From Chryseosolibacter indicum (GTDB lineage Bacteria > Bacteroidota > Bacteroidia > Cytophagales > Cyclobacteriaceae), in the NCBI RefSeq assembly GCF_018598585.1, contig NZ_JAHESD010000002.1:124001-188000 (forward strand): a stretch of DNA of 64,000 nucleotides, given 5' to 3'. Position 1 is the stretch's first letter, and each line of letters begins with the position of its first letter. The notes under the pieces were generated by a model. That model did no database searches and was not told the origin of the DNA. It saw only the letters and a program-made list of their open reading frames with translations. Shown piece by piece: positions 17,120 to 25,284 of this stretch. The position numbers and the translations under genes were made by a program.

Positions 17120-17962
17120 ATGATCATCAATTCTATAAAAAACACTTTAAGTGTTGCACTCATACTATTTACTTTTTGCACTTACGGGCAACAGCAAGCA
17201 AACCCAACCTACGGTGATAATAAACATGCTGGAGCCTATAAACAAATTAATGGGGTAAACCTTTACTACGAAATTTATGGAGCAGGTAAGCCGTTGATTC
17301 TGCTTCATGGCAATGGTGGATCAATCAGAGGTCAGAGTAGGAGAATCGAATATTTTAAAAACTACTTTAAGGTTATTGTAGTAGATAGCAGAGGCCATGG
17401 TAAATCTGCTTACCCTGCCAATAAGCCATTAACCTACGAAATGATGGCCGCTGACATTAATACTCTGATGGACAGCCTTCATATTGACAGTGCGTTTATT
17501 TGGGGCCAAAGTGATGGCGGTATATTAGGACTTCTAATGGCTATTAAATACCCTGCTAAGGTGTCGAGGGTTGCCGGATTTGGCGCAAATCTCTTCCCTG
17601 GTAAAAAGGCTATTGCTGATGAGCTTGATAACATGGTTATTGATTCATTAAAAAGCACAAAGAACGAAAGGGTAAAACAACTTTATTCACTGCTAGCCTA
17701 TCAACCTAACATTACAGAAAAAGAGTTGAATAAGATTAAATGTCCGGTATTGGTAATGTCGGGTGACAGGGATGCGATTAAGCTTGCGCATACAATCAAA
17801 ATATTTGAGAATATTCCCAATGCCAATCTGTTTATCATGCCAGGTGCCTCGCATTTCGGCGCGTATGAAAAACCTGAGCTATTTAACATGGTACTGTTAG
17901 ATTTCTTTACGAAATCATTTTCAAAAGTATCAACAGTTGATATTATGCTGGGACATCGATAA
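17120..17962 (+). CDS. Secreted alpha/beta hydrolase
   Basis: 280 residues with a signal peptide (SVALILFTFCTYGQ). Alpha/beta-hydrolase fold with oxyanion segment LLHGNGGS (residues 61-68), VVDSRGHGKS, nucleophile Ser131 in WGQSDGG, acid Asp218 in SGDRDAI, and His245 in PGASHFG, so the triad is complete. Family members cleave esters, lactones or haloalkanes, and no substrate is implied here. It is monocistronic, and its 3' end faces the WecA-type gene across a hairpin. Confidence 0.93.
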   Translation: MIINSIKNTLSVALILFTFCTYGQQQANPTYGDNKHAGAYKQINGVNLYYEIYGAGKPLILLHGNGGSIRGQSRRIEYFKNYFKVIVVDSRGHGKSAYPANKPLTYEMMAADINTLMDSLHIDSAFIWGQSDGGILGLLMAIKYPAKVSRVAGFGANLFPGKKAIADELDNMVIDSLKSTKNERVKQLYSLLAYQPNITEKELNKIKCPVLVMSGDRDAIKLAHTIKIFENIPNANLFIMPGASHFGAYEKPELFNMVLLDFFTKSFSKVSTVDIMLGHR

Positions 17963-18004
17963 TACAATAGCGGCGTCAGTATTCTAAAAAAGAGTAAATT
18001 GGCT

Positions 18005-18059
18005 GAGACGTGGATGTGCTAATCTCTTAAAGAGGGTTTTTAAGAGAATTATTCGTCTC
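18005..18059. terminator. Nested hairpin between convergent genes
   Basis: The inner stem TCTCTTAAA (18023-18031) pairs with TTTAAGAGA (18039-18047). An outer GAGACG (18005-18010) pairs with CGTCTC (18054-18059). It lies between the hydrolase (plus) and the WecA-type gene (minus) and could terminate both. Confidence 0.6.
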
Positions 18060-18091
18060 CCAAGCTATACATGTTGGTATTCAGTGTTGTC

Positions 18092-19165
18092 TTAAGCAGG
18101 TTTTGTTGATTCCTGCAGGTCGTATGCTTTCTTATTAAGAATAAGTGCTCCGGTAATTATTGCAAAGATCATGACAGCAACCAGTATGGTTATGGTTAAA
18201 GGTAAGAACTCGATGAGTGTGGCTAAGATCAGGGTAATAGAAATAACAAACAGCGCAATGATCAGAGCAGCTTGTTTGTGTGTAACACCGAGGAAAAGCA
18301 GCAAGTGATGTAGATGTGTTTTATCAGCCTGGAAGGGAGAGATTCCTTTCTTAATCCTTCCCAGGTAAACCCTTAACGAATCCAGCACAGGAACAAGGAA
18401 AATAGAGGCAACCAGAAGTAGCACTTTCGTTTTATCGATTGAGGTACTCGTCTCTGCTGTATTTAGCAGATTAATAGCCGATGTAATAAGAACAAAGCCA
18501 AGAAATAGGGAACCAGCATCACCCATGAAGATCTTTTGCTTATTGCTAAAGTTAAAGCGTAAGAATGCAACGAGGCTTCCTACAATCGCCATAAACAGAA
18601 TGACTTGTTCTCTATAATTCACTTTAAAAGATATATAAGAGAGGATTGAGAAACCGATAATAGCAAGTATACCAAACAATCCATCAATTCCATCCATGAG
18701 ATTGAAGGCGTTCACAACGCCCGTAATAAGTATTATTGTTAATACATACTGGCTTAAAAGCGGTATCTCATTAATGCCAAGTATTCCGTATAGTGAATCA
18801 ATTCGAATTCCTGAGGCCGCAACGTTATAAGCACATGTTGCTTGAATAAAAAGCCTGTAAACAGGTTTAATATTAAACCTGTCGTCTATCGCACCAACAA
18901 ATAGCATGATTAATGCTCCTGTTAATAAAGGTAATTTAAGCTGATTGTCAGACATGAATCGGTAGCTTGAGATGCAGGCAAGTGTTGTAGCGATGCCAAT
19001 GGCGATACCGCCAATTAGTGGGATAGGGGTATGATGAATTTTTCTGGCATTAGGCTTATCCAACCACCCTGTTCTGGCTGCAATCTTCTTTAAAAGCGGA
19101 ATAATAATGTAAGAAAATATCAGTGCAGCAATGGCTGGGATAATCAATTCAACAGTGGTTCTCAT
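18092..19165 (-). CDS. WecA/MraY-family undecaprenyl-phosphate sugar-1-phosphate transferase
   Basis: 357 residues from the ATG at 19165 (MRTTVELIIPAI). An ATG at 19198 would add 11 residues of weak character. About eleven membrane helices. Family motifs: KPNARKIHHTPIPLIGG near the N terminus, AIDDRF, NAFNLMDGIDGLF, FMGDAGSLFLGF and the cytosolic ADKTHLHHLLL. The enzyme loads a sugar-1-phosphate (GlcNAc or a relative) on undecaprenyl phosphate and starts O-antigen, teichoic or exopolysaccharide synthesis. It stands alone, away from any glycan cluster in this window. The HLHH motif favours the WecA over the MraY branch. Confidence 0.93.
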   Translation of the reverse strand: MRTTVELIIPAIAALIFSYIIIPLLKKIAARTGWLDKPNARKIHHTPIPLIGGIAIGIATTLACISSYRFMSDNQLKLPLLTGALIMLFVGAIDDRFNIKPVYRLFIQATCAYNVAASGIRIDSLYGILGINEIPLLSQYVLTIILITGVVNAFNLMDGIDGLFGILAIIGFSILSYISFKVNYREQVILFMAIVGSLVAFLRFNFSNKQKIFMGDAGSLFLGFVLITSAINLLNTAETSTSIDKTKVLLLVASIFLVPVLDSLRVYLGRIKKGISPFQADKTHLHHLLLFLGVTHKQAALIIALFVISITLILATLIEFLPLTITILVAVMIFAIITGALILNKKAYDLQESTKPA

Positions 19166-19434
19166 AGGGGGTTCACCTGCTTTTAGGAACTGCTTCATTC
19201 CATGTTCAGAAGGTTAAGCAGGGCATTGCCATTGGTGTGCCATTTCTCTTTTCTTGAAAATTGAACTAATTAAAGGGTTTTTAAATTCAGGCATTCCAAA
19301 TTCAGGACTTTGCTTCCAGTTTGGATACTGCACGTACTTTTGTAGAAGCAAAAGTGTTAGAAAGGGCCAACCGTGCAGAATAAAAGAAAATAATAGCTTA
19401 CCAATTGATCATCACGGTAAAGATACTAAACAAA

Positions 19435-19465
19435 AAGCTCAGCCACTTTTCATTAGGCTGAGCTT
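19435..19465 (-). terminator. Terminator of the desaturase gene, within a 327-bp gene-free spacer
   Basis: A perfect 10-bp stem AAGCTCAGCC / GGCTGAGCTT with an 11-base loop, followed on the minus strand by TTTTTG. It lies 27 bp after the desaturase stop. The rest of the spacer (19166-19492) shows no credible gene. A plus-strand frame at 19254-19475 runs through this hairpin and is rejected. Confidence 0.85.
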
Positions 19466-19492
19466 GGTGCTTTAAAAAAATATTAAGCTTGA

Positions 19493-20602
19493 CTACGCAT
19501 ACGCTAGTGCTTCTTTCCCAAACCGGCGTAACATCCTGTAATGCGATGCCAGTGCACTTGTAAACGAAGGATTTTCGTAGTAGGGAAGGTTGTATTCTTT
19601 AGCCGTAGTTTTTACAATTTCTGAGATTGCTCTATAATGGGTGTGGCAAACTTTAGGAAACAGATGATGTTCAATCTGCATGTTTAATCCGCCGCAAAAG
19701 AAACACGTCAGGAAGTTGTTGATACCAAAATTGGCTGTCGTGCGCATCTGGTGTGCTGCCCAAACATCTTCCATCGTTCCTGTTGTATCAGGTTCGGGAA
19801 ACTCAATGCCCTCAACAATATGGGCGAGCTGAAATACAAGGCCAAGAACAAAGCCTTTAGCCATTTGCATAGCAACAAATCCTATAACAAATTGCCACCA
19901 TGTGATGGAATCAATGAGAACAAGGGGTAATACGATTACAAGTACATAGTATAGAATCTTGAAGAAAAAGAGCTTAAAGTGCTCTATAGGGGGGTGTTTT
20001 GGAGTAGGAAAGCTTCCGATTTTATTTTGAAAGAACTTTACATAGTCCTTGGCGAAGATCCACGCAAGGCTTGCAAAACCATAGAGCAGGAATGCATAAT
20101 AATGTTGAAAACGTTGAATAGCTTTCGGCTTGTCCTGTGGACAAACACTTACCAAACCTGGCGCTACAATCAGATCGTCATCATGGTCGTGTATATTTGT
20201 AAAGGTATGATGTACTACATTGTGTGAAATCTTCCAGTTATAATCATTGGCCCCAAGCAAGTGAAAGATAGAACCAAGTGCTTTGTTAACAAGTGGATTT
20301 GATGAGTAGGAGCCATGCAGGGCGTCATGACAAACATTAAAGCCAATGAAAGCGGAAAAAACACCAAGCGCAATGGCCATGGTAAACATGGTCCATATTC
20401 CAAAGTTGCCAAACAGTATCAACAGATAAAGCGCTAGCGTTCCTCCCAGGAAAAGTACGGTTTTGAAAATCATCAAACCGTCAGCATGTTTTGACTTTCC
20501 TGTTTCGGAGAAGTACGCATCAACCCTTTCCTTTACTTTGTAATAGAAGCCTTGTTTTTCTTTGCAGAATTTAACCTGCTCGTTGTATTTTACTTGTACC
20601 AT
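19493..20602 (-). CDS. Membrane fatty acid desaturase (acyl-CoA/front-end type)
   Basis: 369 residues from the ATG at 20602 (MVQVKYNEQVKF). A GTG at 20674 would add 24 residues and is rejected. The three histidine boxes of the di-iron centre are present: HDALHG, HNVVHH and QIEHHLFP. Four membrane helices lie between boxes 1-2 and box 3. The Gln-first third box is typical of delta-5/delta-6 front-end and linoleoyl-CoA desaturases, here without a fused cytochrome b5. It inserts a cis double bond and probably adjusts membrane fluidity. Single gene with its own terminator. Confidence 0.93.
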   Translation of the reverse strand: MVQVKYNEQVKFCKEKQGFYYKVKERVDAYFSETGKSKHADGLMIFKTVLFLGGTLALYLLILFGNFGIWTMFTMAIALGVFSAFIGFNVCHDALHGSYSSNPLVNKALGSIFHLLGANDYNWKISHNVVHHTFTNIHDHDDDLIVAPGLVSVCPQDKPKAIQRFQHYYAFLLYGFASLAWIFAKDYVKFFQNKIGSFPTPKHPPIEHFKLFFFKILYYVLVIVLPLVLIDSITWWQFVIGFVAMQMAKGFVLGLVFQLAHIVEGIEFPEPDTTGTMEDVWAAHQMRTTANFGINNFLTCFFCGGLNMQIEHHLFPKVCHTHYRAISEIVKTTAKEYNLPYYENPSFTSALASHYRMLRRFGKEALAYA

Positions 20603-20841
20603 TATTTCTTTTAAGACCAGCAAGTTTTTGTCAAACTGTGCTGGTTCACATTGTCTTATCTTCTCAAGATACACTTTTTTTGATTTATTTCCTAAGGGAA
20701 ATGGATAACGGGATAAGAATTGGAATATTTGAATCAGGATAGTGATGGGGATAATGTTTTTTCATTTCTTTAATCTTTTACTTTATTGAAGTTAGGTATA
20801 GATTGTGGTCGGTTAAGGATTAGAGGTATAAGCATGCACGA

Positions 20842-22311
20842 ATGGCAGAAACGTTAAGTGATAGAAAGATTTTCTCGCTACTTGAAGTAACCAAGAGTAT
20901 TCAGAAGACTTTGTCTGAACGGTATAAGAATTCGTTTTGGGTTAAGGCAGAAATGAATAAGCTTAACTATTACAGGCAGTCAGGCCACTGTTATCCGGAA
21001 TTGGTTGAGAAACAGAATGGAAAGATAATAGCACAAATAAAGTCATGTTTATGGAAGGACGATTATTTACGCGCCGACAGTAAATTTCGTGCTGTTTTAA
21101 AAGAGCCACTTAAAGATGGTATTAAGATACTCTTCCTTGCCAGGATAACCTTTGACCCCTCACACGGGTTGTCGCTCTCAATACTTGATATAGACCCAAG
21201 TTATACCTTAGGGGATCTTGAAAGGGAAAAACAGGAGACAATACAAAGACTTCGCGAAGAGGGTATCTTTGAAAGAAATAAAGCTTTAAAACTACCTGCT
21301 CTGCCTCAACGTGTTGCAATAATTTCAGTAGAAACAAGTAAAGGCCTTGCCGATTTTACAAAAGTTATAGAAACTAATCCATGGCATTATAAGTTCTTTG
21401 GCTTTCTATTTCCTTCTTTATTACAAGGCGACAAAGCTGTGGCATCTATATCCTATCAGCTAAAAAGAATTAAAAAGGTAAAGGATCATTTTGATGTTGT
21501 AGCCATAATACGCGGGGGTGGTGGAGATGTAGGTTTATCGTGTTATAATAATTATGCGTTGGCAAAAGAGATTGCTATGTTTCCTCTGCCTGTAATAACT
21601 GGTATAGGTCATGCCACAAATGAAACAGTAACAGAGATGATTTCATTTTATAATGCAATAACACCAACGAAATTGGCAGAGTATCTGCTTCAGACTTTCC
21701 ATAACTTCTCTGTTCCTGTAAAAGAAGCTGAGAAGAAAATTCATGACCTTTCCAGGCGGATTATAAGTCAGGAGAACAAGAGGTTTCAATCAGAAATCAA
21801 ACTGTTTCGTTCTGTTACAGAAAATATTCTTGCGATCAATAAGAACGACATCAGGAGCTTGGCAAAGTCAGTATTGCAATCCGCCAACTATATCTTTAAG
21901 AATAGGAGGGACGGATTGGTGTCTGTTAAGGCTAGCCTTACAAGAGCAACCAATACTTTTTGTAAAGCAAAGAAGTTTGAAATAAGACAGGTGGCTAACA
22001 ATATCCCCAAAGATGTGAATGCGCAAATGGTGGATTTTCAGATAACACTTTCTCAATTGAATCATAGATTGCAATTTCATACTTTGCAGCTGTTCAGGAG
22101 TAAAACTGCTGAGTTGAATAACCTTGAAAAGAATATAAATAATATGAGCCCGGAAAATGTGTTGAAAAGAGGTTACAGCATTACTTTGCATAATGGAAAG
22201 TCGATCAGGAACGTTGCTGATATGTCCGAGGGAGATTTACTCGAAACGCTTGTGGCTGGTGGAAAGATTGTAAGTACAGTGAAATCTTCAAGCAAAAAGG
22301 AAAATGAGTGA
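20842..22311 (+). CDS. xseA: Exodeoxyribonuclease VII large subunit
   Basis: 489 residues. N-terminal OB fold (FWVKAEMNKLNYYRQSGHCY), central catalytic domain (LPQRVAIISVETSKGLADF, VAIIRGGGGDVGL, PVITGIGHATNETV, ITPTKLAEYLL) and a long C-terminal coiled coil (about 290-440) that binds XseB, ending in the conserved PENVLKRGYSI. The enzyme degrades single-stranded DNA from both ends. Oddity: three residues after the conserved His, where many XseA have Asp, this protein has Asn (IGHATN). Overlaps xseB by 8 bp. Confidence 0.97.
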   Translation: MAETLSDRKIFSLLEVTKSIQKTLSERYKNSFWVKAEMNKLNYYRQSGHCYPELVEKQNGKIIAQIKSCLWKDDYLRADSKFRAVLKEPLKDGIKILFLARITFDPSHGLSLSILDIDPSYTLGDLEREKQETIQRLREEGIFERNKALKLPALPQRVAIISVETSKGLADFTKVIETNPWHYKFFGFLFPSLLQGDKAVASISYQLKRIKKVKDHFDVVAIIRGGGGDVGLSCYNNYALAKEIAMFPLPVITGIGHATNETVTEMISFYNAITPTKLAEYLLQTFHNFSVPVKEAEKKIHDLSRRIISQENKRFQSEIKLFRSVTENILAINKNDIRSLAKSVLQSANYIFKNRRDGLVSVKASLTRATNTFCKAKKFEIRQVANNIPKDVNAQMVDFQITLSQLNHRLQFHTLQLFRSKTAELNNLEKNINNMSPENVLKRGYSITLHNGKSIRNVADMSEGDLLETLVAGGKIVSTVKSSSKKENE

Positions 22312-22519
22312 ACAAATAAAATACACAGAAGCTTTTGATGAGCTTCAAAACATAGTTGCAGAAATTGAGCAAGGTGAAATATCGGTAGACGAATTATCTG
22401 AAAAAGTTAAACGTGCAGCGTATCTTATTAAAGTTTGCAAAATAAAACTTACTACCACAGAAGAAGACGTAAATAAAATTTTAAGAGGCCTTGATTCTTC
22501 AACTGAGAACATCAGCTGA
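22304..22519 (+). CDS. xseB: Exodeoxyribonuclease VII small subunit
   Basis: 71 residues, the normal size. The helical hairpin has the family signature (YTEAFDELQNIVAEIEQGEISVDEL, then KVKRAAYLIKVCKIKLTTTEEDVNKIL). Several copies bind the XseA coiled coil and are needed for activity. The start overlaps the end of xseA by 8 bp, so the two are translationally coupled. The stop lies 9 bp from that of the convergent cyclophilin gene. Confidence 0.97.
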   Translation: MSEQIKYTEAFDELQNIVAEIEQGEISVDELSEKVKRAAYLIKVCKIKLTTTEEDVNKILRGLDSSTENIS

Positions 22520-22528
22520 CAGTTTTGA

Positions 22529-23200
22529 TTATTTAACCGTTACCTTTATGGGTATCTTTTTTAATGGCTTGTCTTCACTGAATGTTTTTACACTTGCAAT
22601 TTTATCAATGACTTCGAGACCATCAACCACTTCTCCGAAAACGGTATACTTTTGGTCCAGCGACATATAGCCACCCTGCTCCATATAGATTTTCTTTTGT
22701 TCGTCTGTTAGCTTCAGGTTGTTATTAGACTCTTCGTTTTCTACCTGATAGTCTGCATAAGTGCTTCCATGTACGATAAAAAATTCAGACGAAGAAGATT
22801 CCAGGTTAGGGTTGTTCTCATCTGACCTTGCCATGGATAATGCACCTTTCTTATGGATGTATTTAGGATTAAATTCAGCGGGTATAGTATACGGCAGTTC
22901 TTTTGGGTATATCCCTGCCTGTATCATAAACTGGTAGAAAATCCTATAGAATTCAGCGTTCTCGTAAGTACCTTCTTTAACAAGCTTGATGAAGTTTGCC
23001 CGATGCAGAGGAGTGTCTTCGTATAATTTCAGGCGAATATTTCCATAAGGCGTTTCTATAGTAACTTCTGTTTCGGGATTCTCTTTTCCGTATTGCGTTA
23101 ATACCTCCTTTAGATTCTCTTTTGTAATCTCAATAACAGGTTTCCTCGACTCACAAGAGAATAAAACAAGAAATAATAATAGACAGCTTAGTCGTCGCAT
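22529..23200 (-). CDS. Cyclophilin-type peptidyl-prolyl isomerase lipoprotein
   Basis: 223 residues from the ATG at 23200 (MRRLSCLLLFLVLFSC), which places a lipobox directly after the signal helix. The ATG at 23233 would put 11 extra residues in front. The cyclophilin fold shows in TPYGNIRLKLYEDTPLHRANFIKLV, FYRIFYQFMIQAG, KGALSMARSD, SSSSEFFIVHG, YTVFGEVVDGLEVIDKIA. It has the bacterial insertion (about residues 140-175) seen in Bacteroidota members. It assists folding in the periplasm. Confidence 0.94.
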   Translation of the reverse strand: MRRLSCLLLFLVLFSCESRKPVIEITKENLKEVLTQYGKENPETEVTIETPYGNIRLKLYEDTPLHRANFIKLVKEGTYENAEFYRIFYQFMIQAGIYPKELPYTIPAEFNPKYIHKKGALSMARSDENNPNLESSSSEFFIVHGSTYADYQVENEESNNNLKLTDEQKKIYMEQGGYMSLDQKYTVFGEVVDGLEVIDKIASVKTFSEDKPLKKIPIKVTVK

Positions 23201-23287
23201 GATACCAGCAAATTTTAGGCTGCCAATCTGCAAAAAATATTGTTGATCAAAAAATGTCTGAGATGTATATTGGTTCTGATTTAAGTA

Positions 23288-23530
23288 TCAAAGTCCTGCC
23301 TCGTCAGCAAGACTCATTTCCGAGTCATCTAGTAATCCCTGATTTAGCTTAGGAAAAATGTATTCGTTTCTGCTGTCATCAATGTTTACAGCCTCCTTAA
23401 TTTTTTCCTCTTGAACAAGAGAATTAAAGGATTGGTCGCCTCCAGCAGTTTGACCTACCATATCTTCTCCGTCGTTTCTCTCAGCAGACGGGCCGGGGGC
23501 AAACTGATTAAATAATGAATTTGATTTCAT
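23288..23530 (-). CDS. Hypothetical acidic 80-residue protein
   Basis: Acidic and mostly disordered, with no signal peptide or helix (MKSNSLFNQFAPGPSAERND, then SLVQEEKIKEAVNIDDS). It sits between the cyclophilin and YihY genes, 55 bp downstream of the latter on the same strand. A stretch of 80 codons with a normal ATG and no overlap supports a gene, but I recognise no family and the composition is unusual. Confidence 0.5.
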   Translation of the reverse strand: MKSNSLFNQFAPGPSAERNDGEDMVGQTAGGDQSFNSLVQEEKIKEAVNIDDSRNEYIFPKLNQGLLDDSEMSLADEAGL

Positions 23531-23585
23531 AAAGAGGTATTTTATTGGTCTGATATAAGACTAATAAATTATTATGCCCTGCAAA

Positions 23586-24482
23586 TCAATCCAATAGCTT
23601 CTCCTCATATTCGTGCGTATACTTAGTTGCGCATATATGCTTGTTCATATTATCTCCATAGGCATGAGTAAATGCTGCTCCAAAATAGAGGATAAAAGAA
23701 CAGTAAAAGATGAACAGCAACAGTAATGCAAATGAAGCAGAGGCTCCAAAGATTGTTTCTATCCGCGCATGAATTAATACTTTGCCTAAAACTAACTTTC
23801 CAGCGTTAAATAAGATGCCTGTAATAAAGCCACCATTGAATGCAACTTCCCATCTTACTTTCGCTTCAGGTAAGAATTTAAAAAGAATAGTAAACCATGT
23901 TGAGATTACCATTACAGAGAAGAATATATTAAAACCTCTTATTACGAAAAGACCAATTTTCGGGATGGCTATTTGAAGGTAATCCAATGAAATGGCTAGA
24001 GAATAGTCAATAACGCCGGCGAGCAGAAATAGAAATCCTGTCAGCACTATAATTCCAAGTGAAGTACCTCTTTCACGGAGCTGATACCTAAAGCTAGTTC
24101 TTCTTCGCCTGATCTTCCACAGCTTGTGAATGTTCTCTTTGATGACTTTAAGGAGGGTAGTGCCCACAAAAATAAAGAAGATTAAACCGGCAATTGATAT
24201 CAGTCTATTGCTTTCGGCACGCATAAAATTATTCACAATAGTTTCAATCTCTTTGGTTGCCTCTTCACCTACCGTTGATGCGATCTTTTCAAAAAGCTGG
24301 TTTTTAATGCGATCTGACTTAAAGTATAAGCTAAACAAGCTTACCAGTATGATGACAATAGGAGATATAGCGAAAGTTGTAAAAAACGCAGTTGAAGAAG
24401 ACAGAATGAGTGGCTCTGCACGTCTGAGGAGGTTAAATGATTGCCTGCATAGTTTCAAAAATAATTTTAACCGTTCTATCAT
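23586..24482 (-). CDS. YihY/BrkB-family inner-membrane protein
   Basis: 298 residues with six membrane helices. The N-terminal segment SSTAFFTTFAISPIVIILVSLF, the middle FIFVGTTLLKVIKENIHKLW and the C-terminal FGASASFALLLLFIFYCSFILYFGAAFTHAYG are the family landmarks. The function is not settled (it was once mis-assigned as RNase BN), and a transport or envelope role is usually assumed. A cytosolic Arg-rich patch (KIRRRRTSFRYQL) follows helix 2. Confidence 0.93.
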   Translation of the reverse strand: MIERLKLFLKLCRQSFNLLRRAEPLILSSSTAFFTTFAISPIVIILVSLFSLYFKSDRIKNQLFEKIASTVGEEATKEIETIVNNFMRAESNRLISIAGLIFFIFVGTTLLKVIKENIHKLWKIRRRRTSFRYQLRERGTSLGIIVLTGFLFLLAGVIDYSLAISLDYLQIAIPKIGLFVIRGFNIFFSVMVISTWFTILFKFLPEAKVRWEVAFNGGFITGILFNAGKLVLGKVLIHARIETIFGASASFALLLLFIFYCSFILYFGAAFTHAYGDNMNKHICATKYTHEYEEKLLD

Positions 24483-24742
24483 TATTTAAACTGTCATTTC
24501 ACTTTTTAGCATTGAAAACAAACCGCATGCATGAGCAAGATACGTTATTATCAATAAGGAGCTTCAATTTTTAACATAAAGATAGTAATAAGCGAATTAT
24601 AATTAATGCAGTTAATGTGAATCGGATCAGAGTCATTCTTCTAGAGATCGCAACAATATCTGATTCCTGTAATTTTTTACAACAGTGTCACTACTGAAAG
24701 CAAAAAATAATACTTACCTTTTAATTACTTTAAAAAGTAACT

Positions 24743-25192
24743 ATGAAACTTTTTGCATTGGCACTTTTAGTGATTTCTATGCAGGATATTGCCTTCAAGG
24801 AAAAGGAACACTTTGAAGTAAAACTAGATTATCAATTTAAAATCAGACCAGTACAGGAGCGTGTTTGGGCTGCCTCAGAAAAGTCGAGAAGTACCGAAAG
24901 TCTTCTTCCTTACCTTGTTGTAAACATAAACATGCTTCAATTTTCTGAGGGAGAGGTTAGGGTGCGAATAATTAATAACAAAAGCACTTCTCAGGGAAGT
25001 AAGAAAATTTATGAAGGAATGGCTATACCTGTCGTAGTAGGCTTTACGGACGATGCAAAGGATAGGGTTACCGCTCATGAGTACCAGGTAATATTTCTTG
25101 ACGAGAAAAAGTCGCCACTAAGCCGGATAGTCATTTTTATTGAGGATGATGGAACATTTTATGTAAATGGTGAAAAAAGAGGCAGATTATAA
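24743..25192 (+). CDS. Hypothetical secreted beta-rich protein
   Basis: 149 residues with a short signal-like start (MKLFALALLVISMQDIAF). The rest is beta-rich and hydrophilic (KEHFEVKLDYQFKIR, ARM-free). No known motif was recognised. The ATG at 24743 is preceded by a TACCTTTT element at 24716-24723, close to a -7 box, but without a proper -33. The divergent neighbour is the YihY gene and the next gene is the PIG-L deacetylase 92 bp downstream. Confidence 0.7.
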   Translation: MKLFALALLVISMQDIAFKEKEHFEVKLDYQFKIRPVQERVWAASEKSRSTESLLPYLVVNINMLQFSEGEVRVRIINNKSTSQGSKKIYEGMAIPVVVGFTDDAKDRVTAHEYQVIFLDEKKSPLSRIVIFIEDDGTFYVNGEKRGRL

Positions 25193-25284
25193 GATATCTT
25201 CCCTTGTTAATAATTGTTAAAAATGTTCAAGCGGTAAAGTAATTTCATTAGAATACCTTTAAAATTGCAGCTTAAACCTGATAC

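Noticed and set aside
19254-19475. Plus-strand 73-codon frame upstream of the desaturase end
   Set aside because: It runs through a clear minus-strand terminator hairpin and its composition (many Cys/Ser/Lys, no domain) is not protein-like.
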